Positions 17,045 through 28,000 of a stretch of DNA of 64,000 nucleotides are shown here, piece by piece. Position 1 is the stretch's first letter. The number at the start of each line of letters is the position of its first letter. The position numbers and the translations under genes were made by a program. The notes below the pieces were generated by a model. The model saw nothing but the letters and a program-made list of their open reading frames with translations, did not search any database and had not been told where the DNA came from. Origin of the DNA: Pontibacter indicus (GTDB taxonomy: Bacteria > Bacteroidota > Bacteroidia > Cytophagales > Hymenobacteraceae); contig NZ_FTPP01000001.1 in the NCBI RefSeq assembly GCF_900156345.1, positions 1,798,001 through 1,862,000 on the forward strand, in the 5' to 3' direction.

Positions 17045-17146
17045 GTTTTATATTTCCCTTTTTGCGGGCAGGACTTGGCACCTTTCCGTGCGGATGGTTG
17101 CCAGAGGATCACAGAGCCTGTTCTCTCACCTCTTCTTTATAAAAAT
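17045..17146 (-). promoter_or_regulatory. SAM-I (S-box) riboswitch
   Basis: Read on the minus strand, the leader of metZ holds the S-box landmarks in order: P1 TTTTATA, the AGAGGTGAGAG kink-turn side, CTCTGGCAACC, AAGGTGCCAAGTCCTGC, and the closing P1 arm TATAAAA. It lies just before the metZ start. Binding of S-adenosylmethionine would be expected to reduce metZ expression. No clear poly-U terminator follows, so control may be at translation, since P1 closes about 11 bases from the ATG. Confidence 0.88.
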
Positions 17147-17172
17147 TTGCCTGGGCAGGAATTATTATGCCG

Positions 17173-17204
17173 CAAAATTAAAACGGATATCTGAGAATGC
17201 CCAA
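17173..17204 (-). promoter_or_regulatory. Probable promoter of the metZ riboswitch transcript
   Basis: TAATTTTG (17173-17180, minus strand) matches TAnnTTTG, and a TTG lies 21 bases upstream (17202-17204). The transcript would begin near 17167, just before the riboswitch P1 stem. Confidence 0.5.
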
Positions 17205-17405
17205 CGAAGGCCCCAATCTTTCCACCAACCTCCTCTATTTCCCGACGAAGGCCTTATAGGCTATATTCGGCTATTCATATAGAAATGCAGTGCCTTGGTA
17301 TATTCTGTTTTCAGGACTCAAAAACTAGGTTTTTCTTTACTGAAGTTAATATGACAGAAGACAGGAGATATGAATAGAACACCTTTACACCAACTCGAAA
17401 AAACT

Positions 17406-19901
17406 ATGAAAAAGAGCCTGCTGCTCGCCCTGCTGGGGCTGAGCACCGTGCCGGCTCTCGCACAGGCCCCGCAGGCCGCTCCGCAGCAAGCCGCTGCCGG
17501 TATGGCCGCGCCGCGTGGCAACGCCACCATCGTGGGTATCGTGCAGGACACGGACACCAAAAAACCGGTGGAGTTCGCGACCGTTGCCCTGATCAGCATG
17601 GCCACCGGCAAGCCGATCGATGGCGCGATGGCCGACGACAAGGGCCGATTTACGATCAGCAAGGTAGGCGTAGGCAAATACAGACTGCAGGTGAGCTTCC
17701 TGGGCTATCAGCAAAAGCTGGTGGAGGATGTAACCGTAACGTCTGACAACGCCAGCGTAAACGTAGGCGTGGTAGCCATCGCCTCCGATGCCAAGAAGCT
17801 GAACGAAGTTGTGATCACAGGCGAAAAGCCGCTGGTGGAAGAGAAGATCGACCGCACGGTGTACAACGCTGAGAAGGATATTACCAACACGGGTGGCAAC
17901 GCAGCCGATGTATTACAGAAAGTACCTTCGCTGGCGCTCGACAACGACGGCAACGTGCAGTTGCGTGGCAGCTCCAACGTGCGCGTACTCATCAACAACA
18001 AGCCATCCGCGATCATGGCGGGCAGCGTGGCCGATGCCCTCAAGCAGATCCCGGCCGACCAGATCAAATCGGTGGAAGTGATCACCAGCCCATCTGCCAA
18101 GTACGACGCGGAAGGCACGGCCGGTATCATCAACATCATCACCAAGAAAGACGGTGGTCTGCAGGGCGTGACCGGTTCGGTGGCGGCAACAGCCGGCACG
18201 CGTGCCAGCAACGCTAACGCCAGCCTCAACATCCGTCGTGGCAAACTGGGCATCAACGGCACCTTTGGTGGCAACATGTTTTACAATCATGGCAACATGA
18301 GTAACACCATCTTTGCCGGCAACACAACCAGTTTTCAGTCTGGCAAAACCCGCATCAACGGCAAGTTCATGAACGCGCTGATCGGTTTTGACTACGACCT
18401 CACGCCGAAGAACAACATATCGGGCAGCATCCGCAGCAACGGCGGTACCTTCCGGATGGAGAACGACCAGGAAGTGACCAGCCGCGAAGACAACACCCTG
18501 ATTCAAGACTTCCGCAACGAGATCCGCAACCGCAACCAGCGCATCGGCACGGACTATAACCTTGACTACACGCGCACATTCAACAAACCAGGTCAGGAAC
18601 TCGCCCTCCTGTCGCTTTACTCGGTAACGAACACCGACAACGACATCCGCCAGGATTACCTCAATGAGGGTGCTGATCCTTATTTGCTGAAGCGCAACCT
18701 GAACGAAGGTGCCAACAAGGAGCTTACCTTTCAGGCGGACTATACCCATCCGTTTGCGAATAAATCCCTACTGGAGTTGGGTGCCAAATCTATTTTCCGC
18801 GATGTGGAGAGTGACGCCCTTTACCGTGATATTTTCGAATCCGGAAACGAGACCCGCCGCACAGACGCTTTCTTCTACGAGCAGGATGTATACTCTACCT
18901 ATATGACCTACGGCTTCATGCTGAAGAAGCAACTGAACGTGAAAATGGGTGGCCGTTACGAGTACACCGACATCAACGCCGACCTGCAGGGCTACCCACC
19001 CTTCGCGGATAACTATGACAACTTCATTCCAAGCGTGGCCCTATCTTACAGCCTGAAGCAAAAGCATACCTTCCGTGCCAACTTCACGCAGCGTATCCAG
19101 CGTCCGTCGCTGTTCTACCTCAACCCATACGTGCAGGAGCAGACCTCCAACACCCGTGTGCAGGGTAACCCGAACCTGGATGCTGAATTGACTGACCTGT
19201 TTGAACTGGGCTACAGCACTTTCTTCAAAACCACTTCGATCAACGTGACCGGCTACATGCGCCACACCGACAATGCCATTGAAACGGTAGCGACCATCGA
19301 CCGGGAGACGGACTCGAACGGCTTGCCTGTAGATGTGACGACCCTAACGTTCGATAACATCGCCAAAAACAAAACGTATGGCGTGAGCTTGTTCGGAAAT
19401 ACCAAACCGACCAACAACTGGACAATCGGCGGTAGCTCTAACGTTTACTATGTAGACCTGAACGGAAAGTACGCCAGCAACAGCGGCTGGATGTATAACA
19501 TCAACATGAACTCATCTTATACCTTCGGTAGAGGTATCACGGCACAGTTCAATGGTGGTTTCAACTCACGCCGCATCCAACTATTGGGTGAATTCGCTGC
19601 CTTCTCATACCATACCATTGCGATCAAGAAGGAACTGTTCGACAAGAAAGGTGGCATCAGCGTGGGACTGGACAATCCGTTCAGAGAGAGCATGCGCATG
19701 AACAACGACGTGCGGGTGGAAGAATCACCGACCAACCCAAGAGCCTATACCCAGCAGATCCGCATCAACAACTTCAACCGCGGATTCCGTGTGAGCTTCG
19801 ATTACCGCTTCGGCAAGATGGACCAGCAGCGTGCGCCTAAGCGCAAGAAGAGCATCCGCAACGACGACGCGAAGCAAGGCGACGGCAACGGCATGAACTA
19901 A
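17406..19901 (+). CDS. TonB-dependent receptor-like outer-membrane barrel with carboxypeptidase-regulatory domain
   Basis: An 831-residue outer-membrane protein. The start at 17406 gives a typical signal peptide (MKKSLLLALLGLSTVPALAQ). Residues ~40-130 form a CarboxypepD_reg-like domain (GIVQDTDTKKPVEFATVALI, then KYRLQVSFLGYQ), followed by a plug-like domain (NEVVITGEKPLV through AEGTAGIINIITKK), and about 580 residues of beta-barrel. The C-terminus FRVSFDYRFGKMD plus a Lys/Arg-rich tail is usual for the OMP_b-brl_3 group of Bacteroidota. Substrate unknown. There is no SusD neighbour. Confidence 0.9.
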   Translation: MKKSLLLALLGLSTVPALAQAPQAAPQQAAAGMAAPRGNATIVGIVQDTDTKKPVEFATVALISMATGKPIDGAMADDKGRFTISKVGVGKYRLQVSFLGYQQKLVEDVTVTSDNASVNVGVVAIASDAKKLNEVVITGEKPLVEEKIDRTVYNAEKDITNTGGNAADVLQKVPSLALDNDGNVQLRGSSNVRVLINNKPSAIMAGSVADALKQIPADQIKSVEVITSPSAKYDAEGTAGIINIITKKDGGLQGVTGSVAATAGTRASNANASLNIRRGKLGINGTFGGNMFYNHGNMSNTIFAGNTTSFQSGKTRINGKFMNALIGFDYDLTPKNNISGSIRSNGGTFRMENDQEVTSREDNTLIQDFRNEIRNRNQRIGTDYNLDYTRTFNKPGQELALLSLYSVTNTDNDIRQDYLNEGADPYLLKRNLNEGANKELTFQADYTHPFANKSLLELGAKSIFRDVESDALYRDIFESGNETRRTDAFFYEQDVYSTYMTYGFMLKKQLNVKMGGRYEYTDINADLQGYPPFADNYDNFIPSVALSYSLKQKHTFRANFTQRIQRPSLFYLNPYVQEQTSNTRVQGNPNLDAELTDLFELGYSTFFKTTSINVTGYMRHTDNAIETVATIDRETDSNGLPVDVTTLTFDNIAKNKTYGVSLFGNTKPTNNWTIGGSSNVYYVDLNGKYASNSGWMYNINMNSSYTFGRGITAQFNGGFNSRRIQLLGEFAAFSYHTIAIKKELFDKKGGISVGLDNPFRESMRMNNDVRVEESPTNPRAYTQQIRINNFNRGFRVSFDYRFGKMDQQRAPKRKKSIRNDDAKQGDGNGMN

Positions 19902-19928
19902 AATTCTAACCCATAACCCTTTACCAGC

Positions 19929-19957
19929 AAAAAGCCCTCCTGATAGGAGGGCTTTTT
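19929..19957 (+). terminator. Rho-independent terminator
   Basis: AAAAAGCCCTCC-TGAT-AGGAGGGCTTTTT after the barrel gene. Near-symmetric, so it may also serve the convergent STAS-like gene. Confidence 0.9.
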
Positions 19958-19959
19958 GT

Positions 19960-20361
19960 TTATGCTTTAAACTGAGAGAGCCATTGCACGGCTTCTTCTT
20001 TGCTTGTAAACATGCGGGTGGGGTTCTTGGGCTTATTCACATGGATGTAAATGTTGGCCGCCATCTTCACCATCGGCGAAGTCACCAGAATTGCACTGGC
20101 CACTACGCCTGCATTACCTTCATCGGCCAGATAGTCACGTGCTTCTTTGGTGGAGTGCTTTACCTGTGTAATGTCGAACAGGCTCGGGTATACCTGCCCG
20201 TCGATGTAGCCTAAGCGGTCCTGCACGCAGATACGGGCTTTGTCCAGGTCGAGCTCCTTCACCTCGTTATAAATACAGTACAAGATTCCCTCCCTCAAAT
20301 AAAGTTCGAGGCAATCCGTTTTAATTGGACTCTTTTCGTATTCTTTTTCGAAATTTGCCAT
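19960..20361 (-). CDS. STAS/SpoIIAA-like regulatory protein (DUF7793 type)
   Basis: A 133-residue soluble protein with alternating strands and helices (LELYLREGILYCIY, GQVYPSLFDITQV, MFTSKEEAVQWLSQF), the pattern of STAS/SEC14-like domains. In Bacteroidota such proteins are frequent stand-alone regulators of unknown partner. It is transcribed divergently from the oxoamine synthase/hybrid kinase cluster across only 67 bases, so the promoters overlap or share control. The family label is from memory. Confidence 0.7.
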   Translation of the reverse strand: MANFEKEYEKSPIKTDCLELYLREGILYCIYNEVKELDLDKARICVQDRLGYIDGQVYPSLFDITQVKHSTKEARDYLADEGNAGVVASAILVTSPMVKMAANIYIHVNKPKNPTRMFTSKEEAVQWLSQFKA

Positions 20362-20428
20362 TCAATTTTGAATTGGATCTGATGTTTGTGTGTTCGGCTA
20401 GAGCAAGTATGCAAGCATAATAAATTAC

Positions 20429-22873
20429 ATGGCAAAGATACGACATAATAACATCATTGATACGGTAGATTCCGTACTTTCTGTTTCCAAAAAAAAGGGA
20501 ATCATTCACCTGCATGCGGAAGACCAAAGCCTTAGTGGTCAGCACTTAACGCTACATGGTCAGCAGGTGCTGCACTTTGGCACTTGTGGTTATTTGGGAC
20601 TGGAGCACCACCCGCAGGTCAAGCGCGGCGCTATCGATGCCATTGAGCGCTATGGCACACAGTTCCCGATGTCGCGCACCTATATCTCCAATCCCTTGTA
20701 CCGCGAACTTGAGGTTTTGATCAAGCAGATGTACAACGCACCGGTCGTTATCTCTAAAAATTGTACACTTTCGCACCTCACTGTTATACCTAGCATCATC
20801 CGCCAGTCGGACCTCGTTATACTTGACCACCAGGTACATGCCAGCGTGCAGGAAGCCGTAAAGAAGTTGCTCAGCCAGGGCGTGACCGTGGAGATGGTGC
20901 GCCACAACAACCTGGAGATGCTCGAAGACCGCATCAAAAAGCAGCGCGGCAAGTTTGAGCGCATCTGGTACATGGCCGACAGTGTATACTCCATGTACGG
21001 CGACTTCGCCCCTATCCAGGACCTGATCGCCCTCGCCGAAAAGTACGAGCAGCTATACCTGTACGTGGATGATGCGCACGGCATGAGTTGGGCTGGCAAA
21101 AACGGAACGGGCTATGCCATGAGCCAAATGCCGGACGGCCTCTACCGCAAAATGATCCTGACTGCCAACTTGGGCAAGGCCTTCGGAGCCTGCGGCGGCT
21201 TGTCGCTTTTCCCGAATGAAGAATGGTATAACAGAGTCAACAACTTTGGCGGTCCACTTACTTTTTCGGTGCAGATAGAGCCGGCCACACTGGGAGCTGC
21301 CATTGCGTCGGCTAAAATTCACCTGAGCGACGAGATCTATACCTACCAGCGGGAACTGCAACGCAAAATTGCCTATTTCAACCAACTACTGAAGCAAACT
21401 GACCTGCCGCTGGTACACGAAAGCGAGAGCCCGATCTTCTACATCGGCACGGGCACCATGGAAATGGGCAACCACCTGGTGCAAGACTTGTTGCAGGATG
21501 GTGTGTACGTGAACCTGGCGACCTTCCCGGCTGTGCCAGCCAAAAACATCGGGGTGCGCATAACCATCTCCCTCACCAACTCCGACGAAGACATCGCGGA
21601 ACTGGTGCGCAAACTCCAACTCCATTTTCACCTTGCCCTGGCCGCCACCAACCAGACACAGGAAAATATCCGGAAGGCCTTTAAGATGGCGCCGCTCGTT
21701 CAGTCCCTTGCTCCTGCAGTTACTCAGAAAGCTGTTGCCAGCGGCATCCAATTGCAGCGCTATACCTCCATCTCCCAAGTCGAGCCTGAACTCTGGAACG
21801 AGTACCTGGGTCATCGGGGGATGTTCGATTGGGAGGGCATGCGTTTTCTGGAAGAATCATTCAGCAACAACCCGGAAAAGGAAAACAACTGGGATTTTCG
21901 CTACTATACCGTGCAGGACCCGGAAGGAAAAGTGGTGCTGATGACCTTTGCCGCCATTGCCTTGCTCAAAGAAGACATGTTCTCACAGGCCTCCATTTCT
22001 AAAGCACTGGAACGCGAACGAGAGGCTAACCCCTATTACCTCACCACTACTGGTATCGTGCTGGGCAGCTTGTTTACCGAGGGCAACCACCTATACCTGG
22101 ACCGCAGCAATCCTTACTGGAAAGACGCGCTGAAGGCCCTGCTGTCGGAACTAGGCAAAGAGCAGGAAAAAAGCCAGGCCAGTAGCATCCTACTCCGCGA
22201 CCTCGACGATATGGACCCGGAACTGGACGAGTTTATGGTAGAGCAGGACTTCGTGAAAATGCACCTGCCGGAATCTTGCGTGGTGGAGAATTTGAACTGG
22301 ACCGACGAGGAAGGCTACAGAAAGACACTCAGCAAGAAAGGGCGTGAGAATTTCGTGCAGAAGATCAAACGCAACGAGCACTTCTATGACGTGGTAGTAA
22401 AGGACCGGCTTGAACCCGAAGAACTGCAGCACGCCATGGCCCTGTTCCGCAACGTGAAAAACAACAATTTCGCCATCAACAACTTTTTGTTTCCGGAGAA
22501 AATGTTTCAGCAGCTCAACGAGAGCAAGGCTTGGGAGTTTATCGTACTTTATATTAAAGAGGAATACTCGATCAACCGCAAGCCGGTAGCCGTTGCCTTC
22601 TGCCACAGAAACGCGGCCAATGTCTACAGTTTTATGCTGATCGGGATGGACTACGAATACCTGATGACCTATGGAATATACAGGCAAACGCTTTACCAGG
22701 TGATCAAGCGCGCCAATGCCCTGCAGTGCACGCAGGTAAACATGGGTATATCGGCTACCATCGAAAAAAAGAAAGTTGGTGCAACCCCTTATCCAAAAGC
22801 GGGTTATTATCAGAGTAAAGACAATTTTGCGCTGGAAATGATGGGCGCCACCTTTGCCGTTGAAAAAGAATAA
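20429..22873 (+). CDS. Alpha-oxoamine synthase fused to GNAT-like acyltransferase domains
   Basis: An 814-residue fusion. Residues 1-410 are a PLP-dependent alpha-oxoamine synthase (family of BioF, KBL, serine palmitoyltransferase, CqsA): DDAHG at 214-218, PLP lysine K250 in NLGKAFGACGG, and HSEI-like substrate-channel motifs. In known members this condenses an acyl-CoA with an amino acid. Residues ~430-814 resemble tandem GNAT or FemAB-like domains (one near 430-610, one near 640-805). The fused product could make an aminoketone and acylate its amine, as in sphingolipid or sulfonolipid synthesis, or make a CqsA-like signal; neither is proven. The hybrid kinase follows after 36 bases. Confidence 0.85.
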   Translation: MAKIRHNNIIDTVDSVLSVSKKKGIIHLHAEDQSLSGQHLTLHGQQVLHFGTCGYLGLEHHPQVKRGAIDAIERYGTQFPMSRTYISNPLYRELEVLIKQMYNAPVVISKNCTLSHLTVIPSIIRQSDLVILDHQVHASVQEAVKKLLSQGVTVEMVRHNNLEMLEDRIKKQRGKFERIWYMADSVYSMYGDFAPIQDLIALAEKYEQLYLYVDDAHGMSWAGKNGTGYAMSQMPDGLYRKMILTANLGKAFGACGGLSLFPNEEWYNRVNNFGGPLTFSVQIEPATLGAAIASAKIHLSDEIYTYQRELQRKIAYFNQLLKQTDLPLVHESESPIFYIGTGTMEMGNHLVQDLLQDGVYVNLATFPAVPAKNIGVRITISLTNSDEDIAELVRKLQLHFHLALAATNQTQENIRKAFKMAPLVQSLAPAVTQKAVASGIQLQRYTSISQVEPELWNEYLGHRGMFDWEGMRFLEESFSNNPEKENNWDFRYYTVQDPEGKVVLMTFAAIALLKEDMFSQASISKALEREREANPYYLTTTGIVLGSLFTEGNHLYLDRSNPYWKDALKALLSELGKEQEKSQASSILLRDLDDMDPELDEFMVEQDFVKMHLPESCVVENLNWTDEEGYRKTLSKKGRENFVQKIKRNEHFYDVVVKDRLEPEELQHAMALFRNVKNNNFAINNFLFPEKMFQQLNESKAWEFIVLYIKEEYSINRKPVAVAFCHRNAANVYSFMLIGMDYEYLMTYGIYRQTLYQVIKRANALQCTQVNMGISATIEKKKVGATPYPKAGYYQSKDNFALEMMGATFAVEKE

Positions 22874-22909
22874 AACAAGACCACCGAAAGCGGTGAAAAA
22901 ACAAAGCGA

Positions 22910-24595
22910 GTGAAAGTACTGAAAGAGCGAATAGAGGAGATCATGTCCCTCATCACGGAGGTGGCCAGCGGAAACTTCGACTACCAGATCGAAACATCCG
23001 AAACGGGTGACGAAATGGATGCTGTGATTGCCGGGATCAACATGCTGGGCCAGGAGCTGAAGACCTCCACTGTGTCCAGGGATTTCATGCAGAGCATTTA
23101 CCAGGGCGTGGTAGACATGATGCTGATTCTGAACACCGACTTCACCATCCGGTCCGCCAACGAATCGGTGGAGGAAGCGCTGGGTTATACAGAAGAAGAG
23201 CTCAGAGGCAAGCACTTGTCTGTCCTGCTCACTAAGGCACACATACCGACGTTGGTTTCGCTGATGGAGCAGTGCCGCTCCCAGGACAAATGCCTGAACA
23301 AGGAACTGCTCTTCCAGACAAAGCAAAAACACGAAGTACCTGTTGCATGCTCTTTTTCGCACATTCGCAACAGCCACAAGGAAGTAGACGGCGTGCTGAT
23401 TGTCGCTAAGGACATTACCGAACTGAAACAAAACGAGAAAGCGCTGCGCAAGGCAAAACGCAAAGCCGAGGAGGCAAACGAGGCCAAGAGCAACTTCCTC
23501 TCCAGCATGAGCCACGAGATCCGGACGCCGCTCAACGGCATTATGGGCTTCACGGACCTGCTGCTGGGCACCGAGCTGAACGACACCCAAAAGCAATACA
23601 TCAACCTGATCAAGACTTCGGGCGCCACACTTACCAAACTGCTGAACGACATTCTGGACCTGCACCGGGTAGAGCAGAACAAGATTTACCTGGAGGCCAT
23701 ACCTTTTGAGCTTCGTCATGAGCTGGAGGCCAGCCTGAGCCCTTACCAGCATCTGGCCATCGGCAAAGGTCTTCGCTTTGCCTGTTCATTTGATGCGTCT
23801 GTGCCGCAGTGGGCCATTGGAGATCCGACCCGCATCAACCAGGTGGTAGTGAATCTGGTGAGCAATGCCATTAAGTTTACCGAAGAAGGAAGCATTGACG
23901 TGCTCTTCAAAGCCGAACCGCTGTCAGAGGAAGAGCTGCTGCTTTACTGCTCCGTGAGCGACACCGGCATTGGTATACCTGCCGACAAACAAGCCATGGT
24001 ATTCGAGTCCTTTACCCAGTCCGACCAGTCTACCTCCCGTAAGTATGGAGGCTCGGGGCTAGGGCTGGCGATCAGTAAGAAACTGGCCAAGCTGCTACAG
24101 GGCGACCTGCAGGTGATCAGTCCACTGCCGGGCCAGCAGAAAGGTTCTCTTTTCTGGTTTACGATCCGGCTCAAGCGCATGCAGGCCAAGCAGCAGCCGC
24201 AGCCCGAAGCAGAAGACGACAGCACCTATCAAGTACCCGCAGGCAAGCACTTGCTTGTGGTAGATGACAACGAGATTAATGTGATGCTGCTCGAGACGGT
24301 GCTCGAAAATTTTGGTGCAAAGGTATCCACCGCATTCAGCGGACAGGAAGCCATTGACCTGGTGCGCAAAGATAAGTTTGACCTGATCTTTATGGATGTG
24401 CAGATGCCCGGCATCAGCGGACTGGAGGCAGCCCGTACCCTGCGCCAAGAAAGTTACGACCTCCCGATCATCGCCTTTTCGGCCAGCGCCTACAGCAGCG
24501 ACATCGAAAACAGCTTGGCATCGGGCATGAACGACTACCTCTGCAAGCCATTCGAACAAAGCGACCTGGTGGGGCTACTTAAGAAGTGGATCTAG
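22910..24595 (+). CDS. Soluble hybrid histidine kinase (HAMP-like, PAS, HisKA, HATPase, REC)
   Basis: A 561-residue kinase with no membrane helix. Residues ~1-55 resemble a HAMP domain ([19 protein letters not shown]). A PAS domain follows (~65-175). H202 in [11 protein letters not shown] is the phosphorylation site; the ATPase has [16 protein letters not shown] and [11 protein letters not shown]-terminal receiver starts near 445, with D496 in FMDVQMPG. The start is GTG at 22910. It shares a transcript with the oxoamine synthase fusion and probably with the CsbD gene. There is no DNA-binding output, so the phosphate may go to another protein. Confidence 0.92.
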   Translation: MKVLKERIEEIMSLITEVASGNFDYQIETSETGDEMDAVIAGINMLGQELKTSTVSRDFMQSIYQGVVDMMLILNTDFTIRSANESVEEALGYTEEELRGKHLSVLLTKAHIPTLVSLMEQCRSQDKCLNKELLFQTKQKHEVPVACSFSHIRNSHKEVDGVLIVAKDITELKQNEKALRKAKRKAEEANEAKSNFLSSMSHEIRTPLNGIMGFTDLLLGTELNDTQKQYINLIKTSGATLTKLLNDILDLHRVEQNKIYLEAIPFELRHELEASLSPYQHLAIGKGLRFACSFDASVPQWAIGDPTRINQVVVNLVSNAIKFTEEGSIDVLFKAEPLSEEELLLYCSVSDTGIGIPADKQAMVFESFTQSDQSTSRKYGGSGLGLAISKKLAKLLQGDLQVISPLPGQQKGSLFWFTIRLKRMQAKQQPQPEAEDDSTYQVPAGKHLLVVDDNEINVMLLETVLENFGAKVSTAFSGQEAIDLVRKDKFDLIFMDVQMPGISGLEAARTLRQESYDLPIIAFSASAYSSDIENSLASGMNDYLCKPFEQSDLVGLLKKWI

Positions 24596-24670
24596 TCCAC
24601 CGATAACGCCGTTTCTGTTTCAGACGTATATACAGGTATAAGACTTGTTTAATTTTAAACGAAGAATACG

Positions 24671-24862
24671 ATGAACGAAGCAGAATATAGAGCCAGAGGA
24701 AACTGGAATGAATTGAAAGGTAAGATCAAAAAATCTTACGCTGACCTGACCGAGGACGATTTGACGTACCAGGAAGGACAGCAGGATGAATGGCTTGGCA
24801 AACTCCAGCAAAAAACCGGAAAAGCCAAAGGAGATCTGAAACGATGGATCGACTCGCTATAG
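24671..24862 (+). CDS. CsbD family stress protein
   Basis: A 63-residue highly charged CsbD-like protein (ARGNWNELKGKIKKSYADLTEDDL, then GKLQQKTGKAKGDLKRWIDSL). In Bacillus, CsbD is a general-stress protein, but the family's biochemical function is unknown. It begins 75 bases after the hybrid kinase and is followed by a strong terminator, so it may be the last gene of that unit. Confidence 0.9.
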   Translation: MNEAEYRARGNWNELKGKIKKSYADLTEDDLTYQEGQQDEWLGKLQQKTGKAKGDLKRWIDSL

Positions 24863-24884
24863 GCTGAAACAAGTAATTAACAGC

Positions 24885-24930
24885 AAAAAACACCCCGCAC
24901 AGGTTACGTCCTGCTGCGGGGTGTTTTTTT
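24885..24930 (+). terminator. Rho-independent terminator
   Basis: AAAAAACACCCCGC and GCGGGGTGTTTTTTT around a GC-containing loop; ends the oxoamine synthase-kinase-CsbD unit. Confidence 0.92.
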
Positions 24931-25041
24931 ATAACTGCACAAATACGCAGTATGTTATAACAATATTGCTTTTATATTAATTAAACATTTCCTATATTCA
25001 ACGAAACTAATCTCAATACCTTAAAACTCACTGATTGAATT

Positions 25042-28000
25042 ATGGGCAAAAATCTACTTTCCATCATTTTGCCGCTATTGGTGCTCTGGACTTCCAGCGC
25101 CTTTGCCCAGGACAGGGCAGTTAGCGGTAGAGTGACAGAAGCCTCGACGGGCAATGGCCTGCCCGGGGTAAGTGTTGCTGTTAAAGGCACAACGACTGGC
25201 ATCGCAACCGATGCACAGGGCAATTACCAGCTTCGCGTACCAGAGTCCAACGCCACGCTGGTTTTCCGCTTTTTGGGCTATACCACTAAGGAGGTATCGG
25301 TTGGCAACCAAAGCACGATTAACGTGAGCTTGGAGACCGATGCCCGCCAGCTTGATGAAGTGGTGGTGACCGCGCTCGGCATCGAGCGAAGCGAACGCTC
25401 ACTGGGCTACGCCACGCAGCAGGTGCAGGGCGAGAACCTGACCCTCACCAAAGAGCAGAACGTGCTCGGCTCTCTGGCTGGTAAAGTAGCCGGTGTGCAG
25501 GTAACGGGCTCTTCCGGTGCCAGCATGGGCGGTACTCAGAAGATCAAGATCCGTGGCGTGAACTCCCTCAATGGTGGCGACCAGCCCCTGATTGTGGTGG
25601 ATGGCACCCCGATCTCCAACGCCAACTTCGCCGGCGCCGACCAGGCCGACTACGGTAACCTGGCGCAAGACATTAACCCGGAAGACATTGAGTCAATCAA
25701 CGTGCTGAAAGGCCCGGCTGCCTCTGCCCTCTACGGTATACGCGGGCAGTACGGCGTAATCATGATCACGACTAAGAAAGGTCAGAAAGGACCTAAAAAA
25801 GTAGGTATACAGATCAACTCCGCTTTCTCAGTAGAGAAAGCAGTGAACTTCATGCCGCTGCAGAACATGTATGGTGGTGGTTCAAGCCAGACCTGGCGCA
25901 CCCTGCCAAATGGTGACAAGTACGTGGACGTATCAGTGGACGAAAGCTGGGGACCCAAAATGGACGGCACCCCTGTTCGCCAGGTATTCAGCTTCTACCC
26001 GCAGGACCCGGAGTACGGGCAGCTCACTCCTTTCGTACCGCATCCTGATAACATCAAAGACTACTACGAGACAGGCTATAACCTGAACAATGGCGTGACC
26101 ATTACGGGAGGCAACGAGAACAGCACCTTCCGCCTCAGTGTGAACGATACCCGCGTGGAGGGTGTGGAGCCCAATACCTGGCTGAATCGCAACAACGTAG
26201 GCCTGAGCGGCAGCCTGGACCTGTCCAAGAAACTGACAGCGTCTACCAACATCAACTACGCCCGCAACAATGCACAGCGTCCCTCACAAGGTTCGGAGTA
26301 TGGCTCTCGCTACATGGTGCAATGGTTCCAGCGCAACGTGGACATGAAGCGCATGAAGAACTACAAGTACGACGACGGCACTTTCCTGAACTGGAACCTG
26401 CGTCGCCCAAGCACCACTACCGGCGAGGTCACCAACTTCAACCCGCTGTATTGGAATAACCCTTTCTTTGAGGCCTACGAGAACATCAGCAACGACAACC
26501 GCGAGCGTATTTTTGGCGATGTAAGCCTGACCTACCAGGTTCTGCCTTCGCTGAAAGTGAGCGGCCACGTGCGAAACGACAGCTATACCCAGAACATCGA
26601 AACGCGCCAGGCTTTTGGTGGCAGAAGAGTGCCGTCTTTCACAACTGGCAAGTACCAGGGCCGTGAAACCAACTACGAGTTGCTGGCGCAGTACACGAAA
26701 CAATTCGGTGACTTCTCCCTCAACATAAACGCTGGTGGCAACGTGTATGACACCCGCTACACGGCGCTTTACATGGCTTCGGAAGGCGGTCTAGCCAACC
26801 CGGGCTTCTACAACATCAAAGGTTCCATCGACCGCCCGACTACCAGCCAGACACTGCGCCGCAAGCAGGTGCGCAGCTTATATAGCATGGCTTCTGTAGG
26901 CTATAAAGACACCTACTTCATCGACGCCTCCATCCGTAACGACATCTCCTCTACCCTGCCGCCTGATAATAACTCCTACTGGTATCCATCGGTATCGGGT
27001 AGCATGGTGTTCAGTGAGCTGATCGGCTGGAACCCGCTTTCTTTCGGTAAGATCCGCGCCAGCTACGCACAGGCAGGTTCTGACCTGAGTGCTTATCTGA
27101 CCACACCTTACTTTGGAACAGGCACGATCTACGCAGGTCCTTCGACAGTGAACACACTGTTTGTGCCGGACAACCTGCAAAACCCGCATGTGAGGCCTTC
27201 TTTCGCACACTCGTACGAGGCAGGTATAGACTTGCGCTTCCTCAACGGTCGCTTGGGACTCGACCTGACGCTGTACCAGATGAAGAACAAAGATCAGATT
27301 CTGCAATTGCCAGTTTCTGGCACAAGTGGCTATGCCACCACCACGATCAACGCTGGTCTGATCCAGAACAAAGGTGTTGAAATAGTGCTGAGCGGCACAC
27401 CGGTACAGACGGACCTCTTCACCTGGAATACGGTATTCAACGCAAGCCGCAACCGCAACATGATCGTAGAGCTTCATCCGGACATCGATGTACTGACACA
27501 GTATTCTACCACGTACTCTTCGGTTACCTCATACCTCAACCACTACGCGGGCCAGCCTTACGGCAGCCTGGTAGGCACGGCTTACCAGCGTGACCCGGCC
27601 ACTGGTCAGAAATTGATCGGCGCTAACGGCATGCCGCTCTACACAGACGCAACCCACAACTTCGGCACTGTACAGCCCGACGCGACGGGCGGTTGGCAGA
27701 ACATTTTCCGTCTTGGCAAGTTTGACCTCTCCGCCATGATCGACTACCAGTTTGGCGGCCAGTTCTTCAGCCGTTCTAAAATGCTGGCCGTGCGTACCGG
27801 TCAGGACCCGCTCACAGTGGCAACCAACGACCGCGGCGCTAACGTGCGCGATGCACTCGAAGCAGGCGGCGGTGTGAAAGTGGAAGGCATCTACGCACCG
27901 GGCACAAAGGTGAATGGCGTGGATGTAAGCGGTCAGCCGGCCTCTAACTACGTAAACGCGCAGTCATACTACAATACCGTGGTAGGTCGCCGTGTGTACG

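Noticed and set aside
22190..23752. 520-codon minus-strand frame
   Set aside because: It lies antisense to the oxoamine synthase and kinase genes, is His/Val/Leu-rich and has no family motif, as expected for a shadow of high-GC codon usage.
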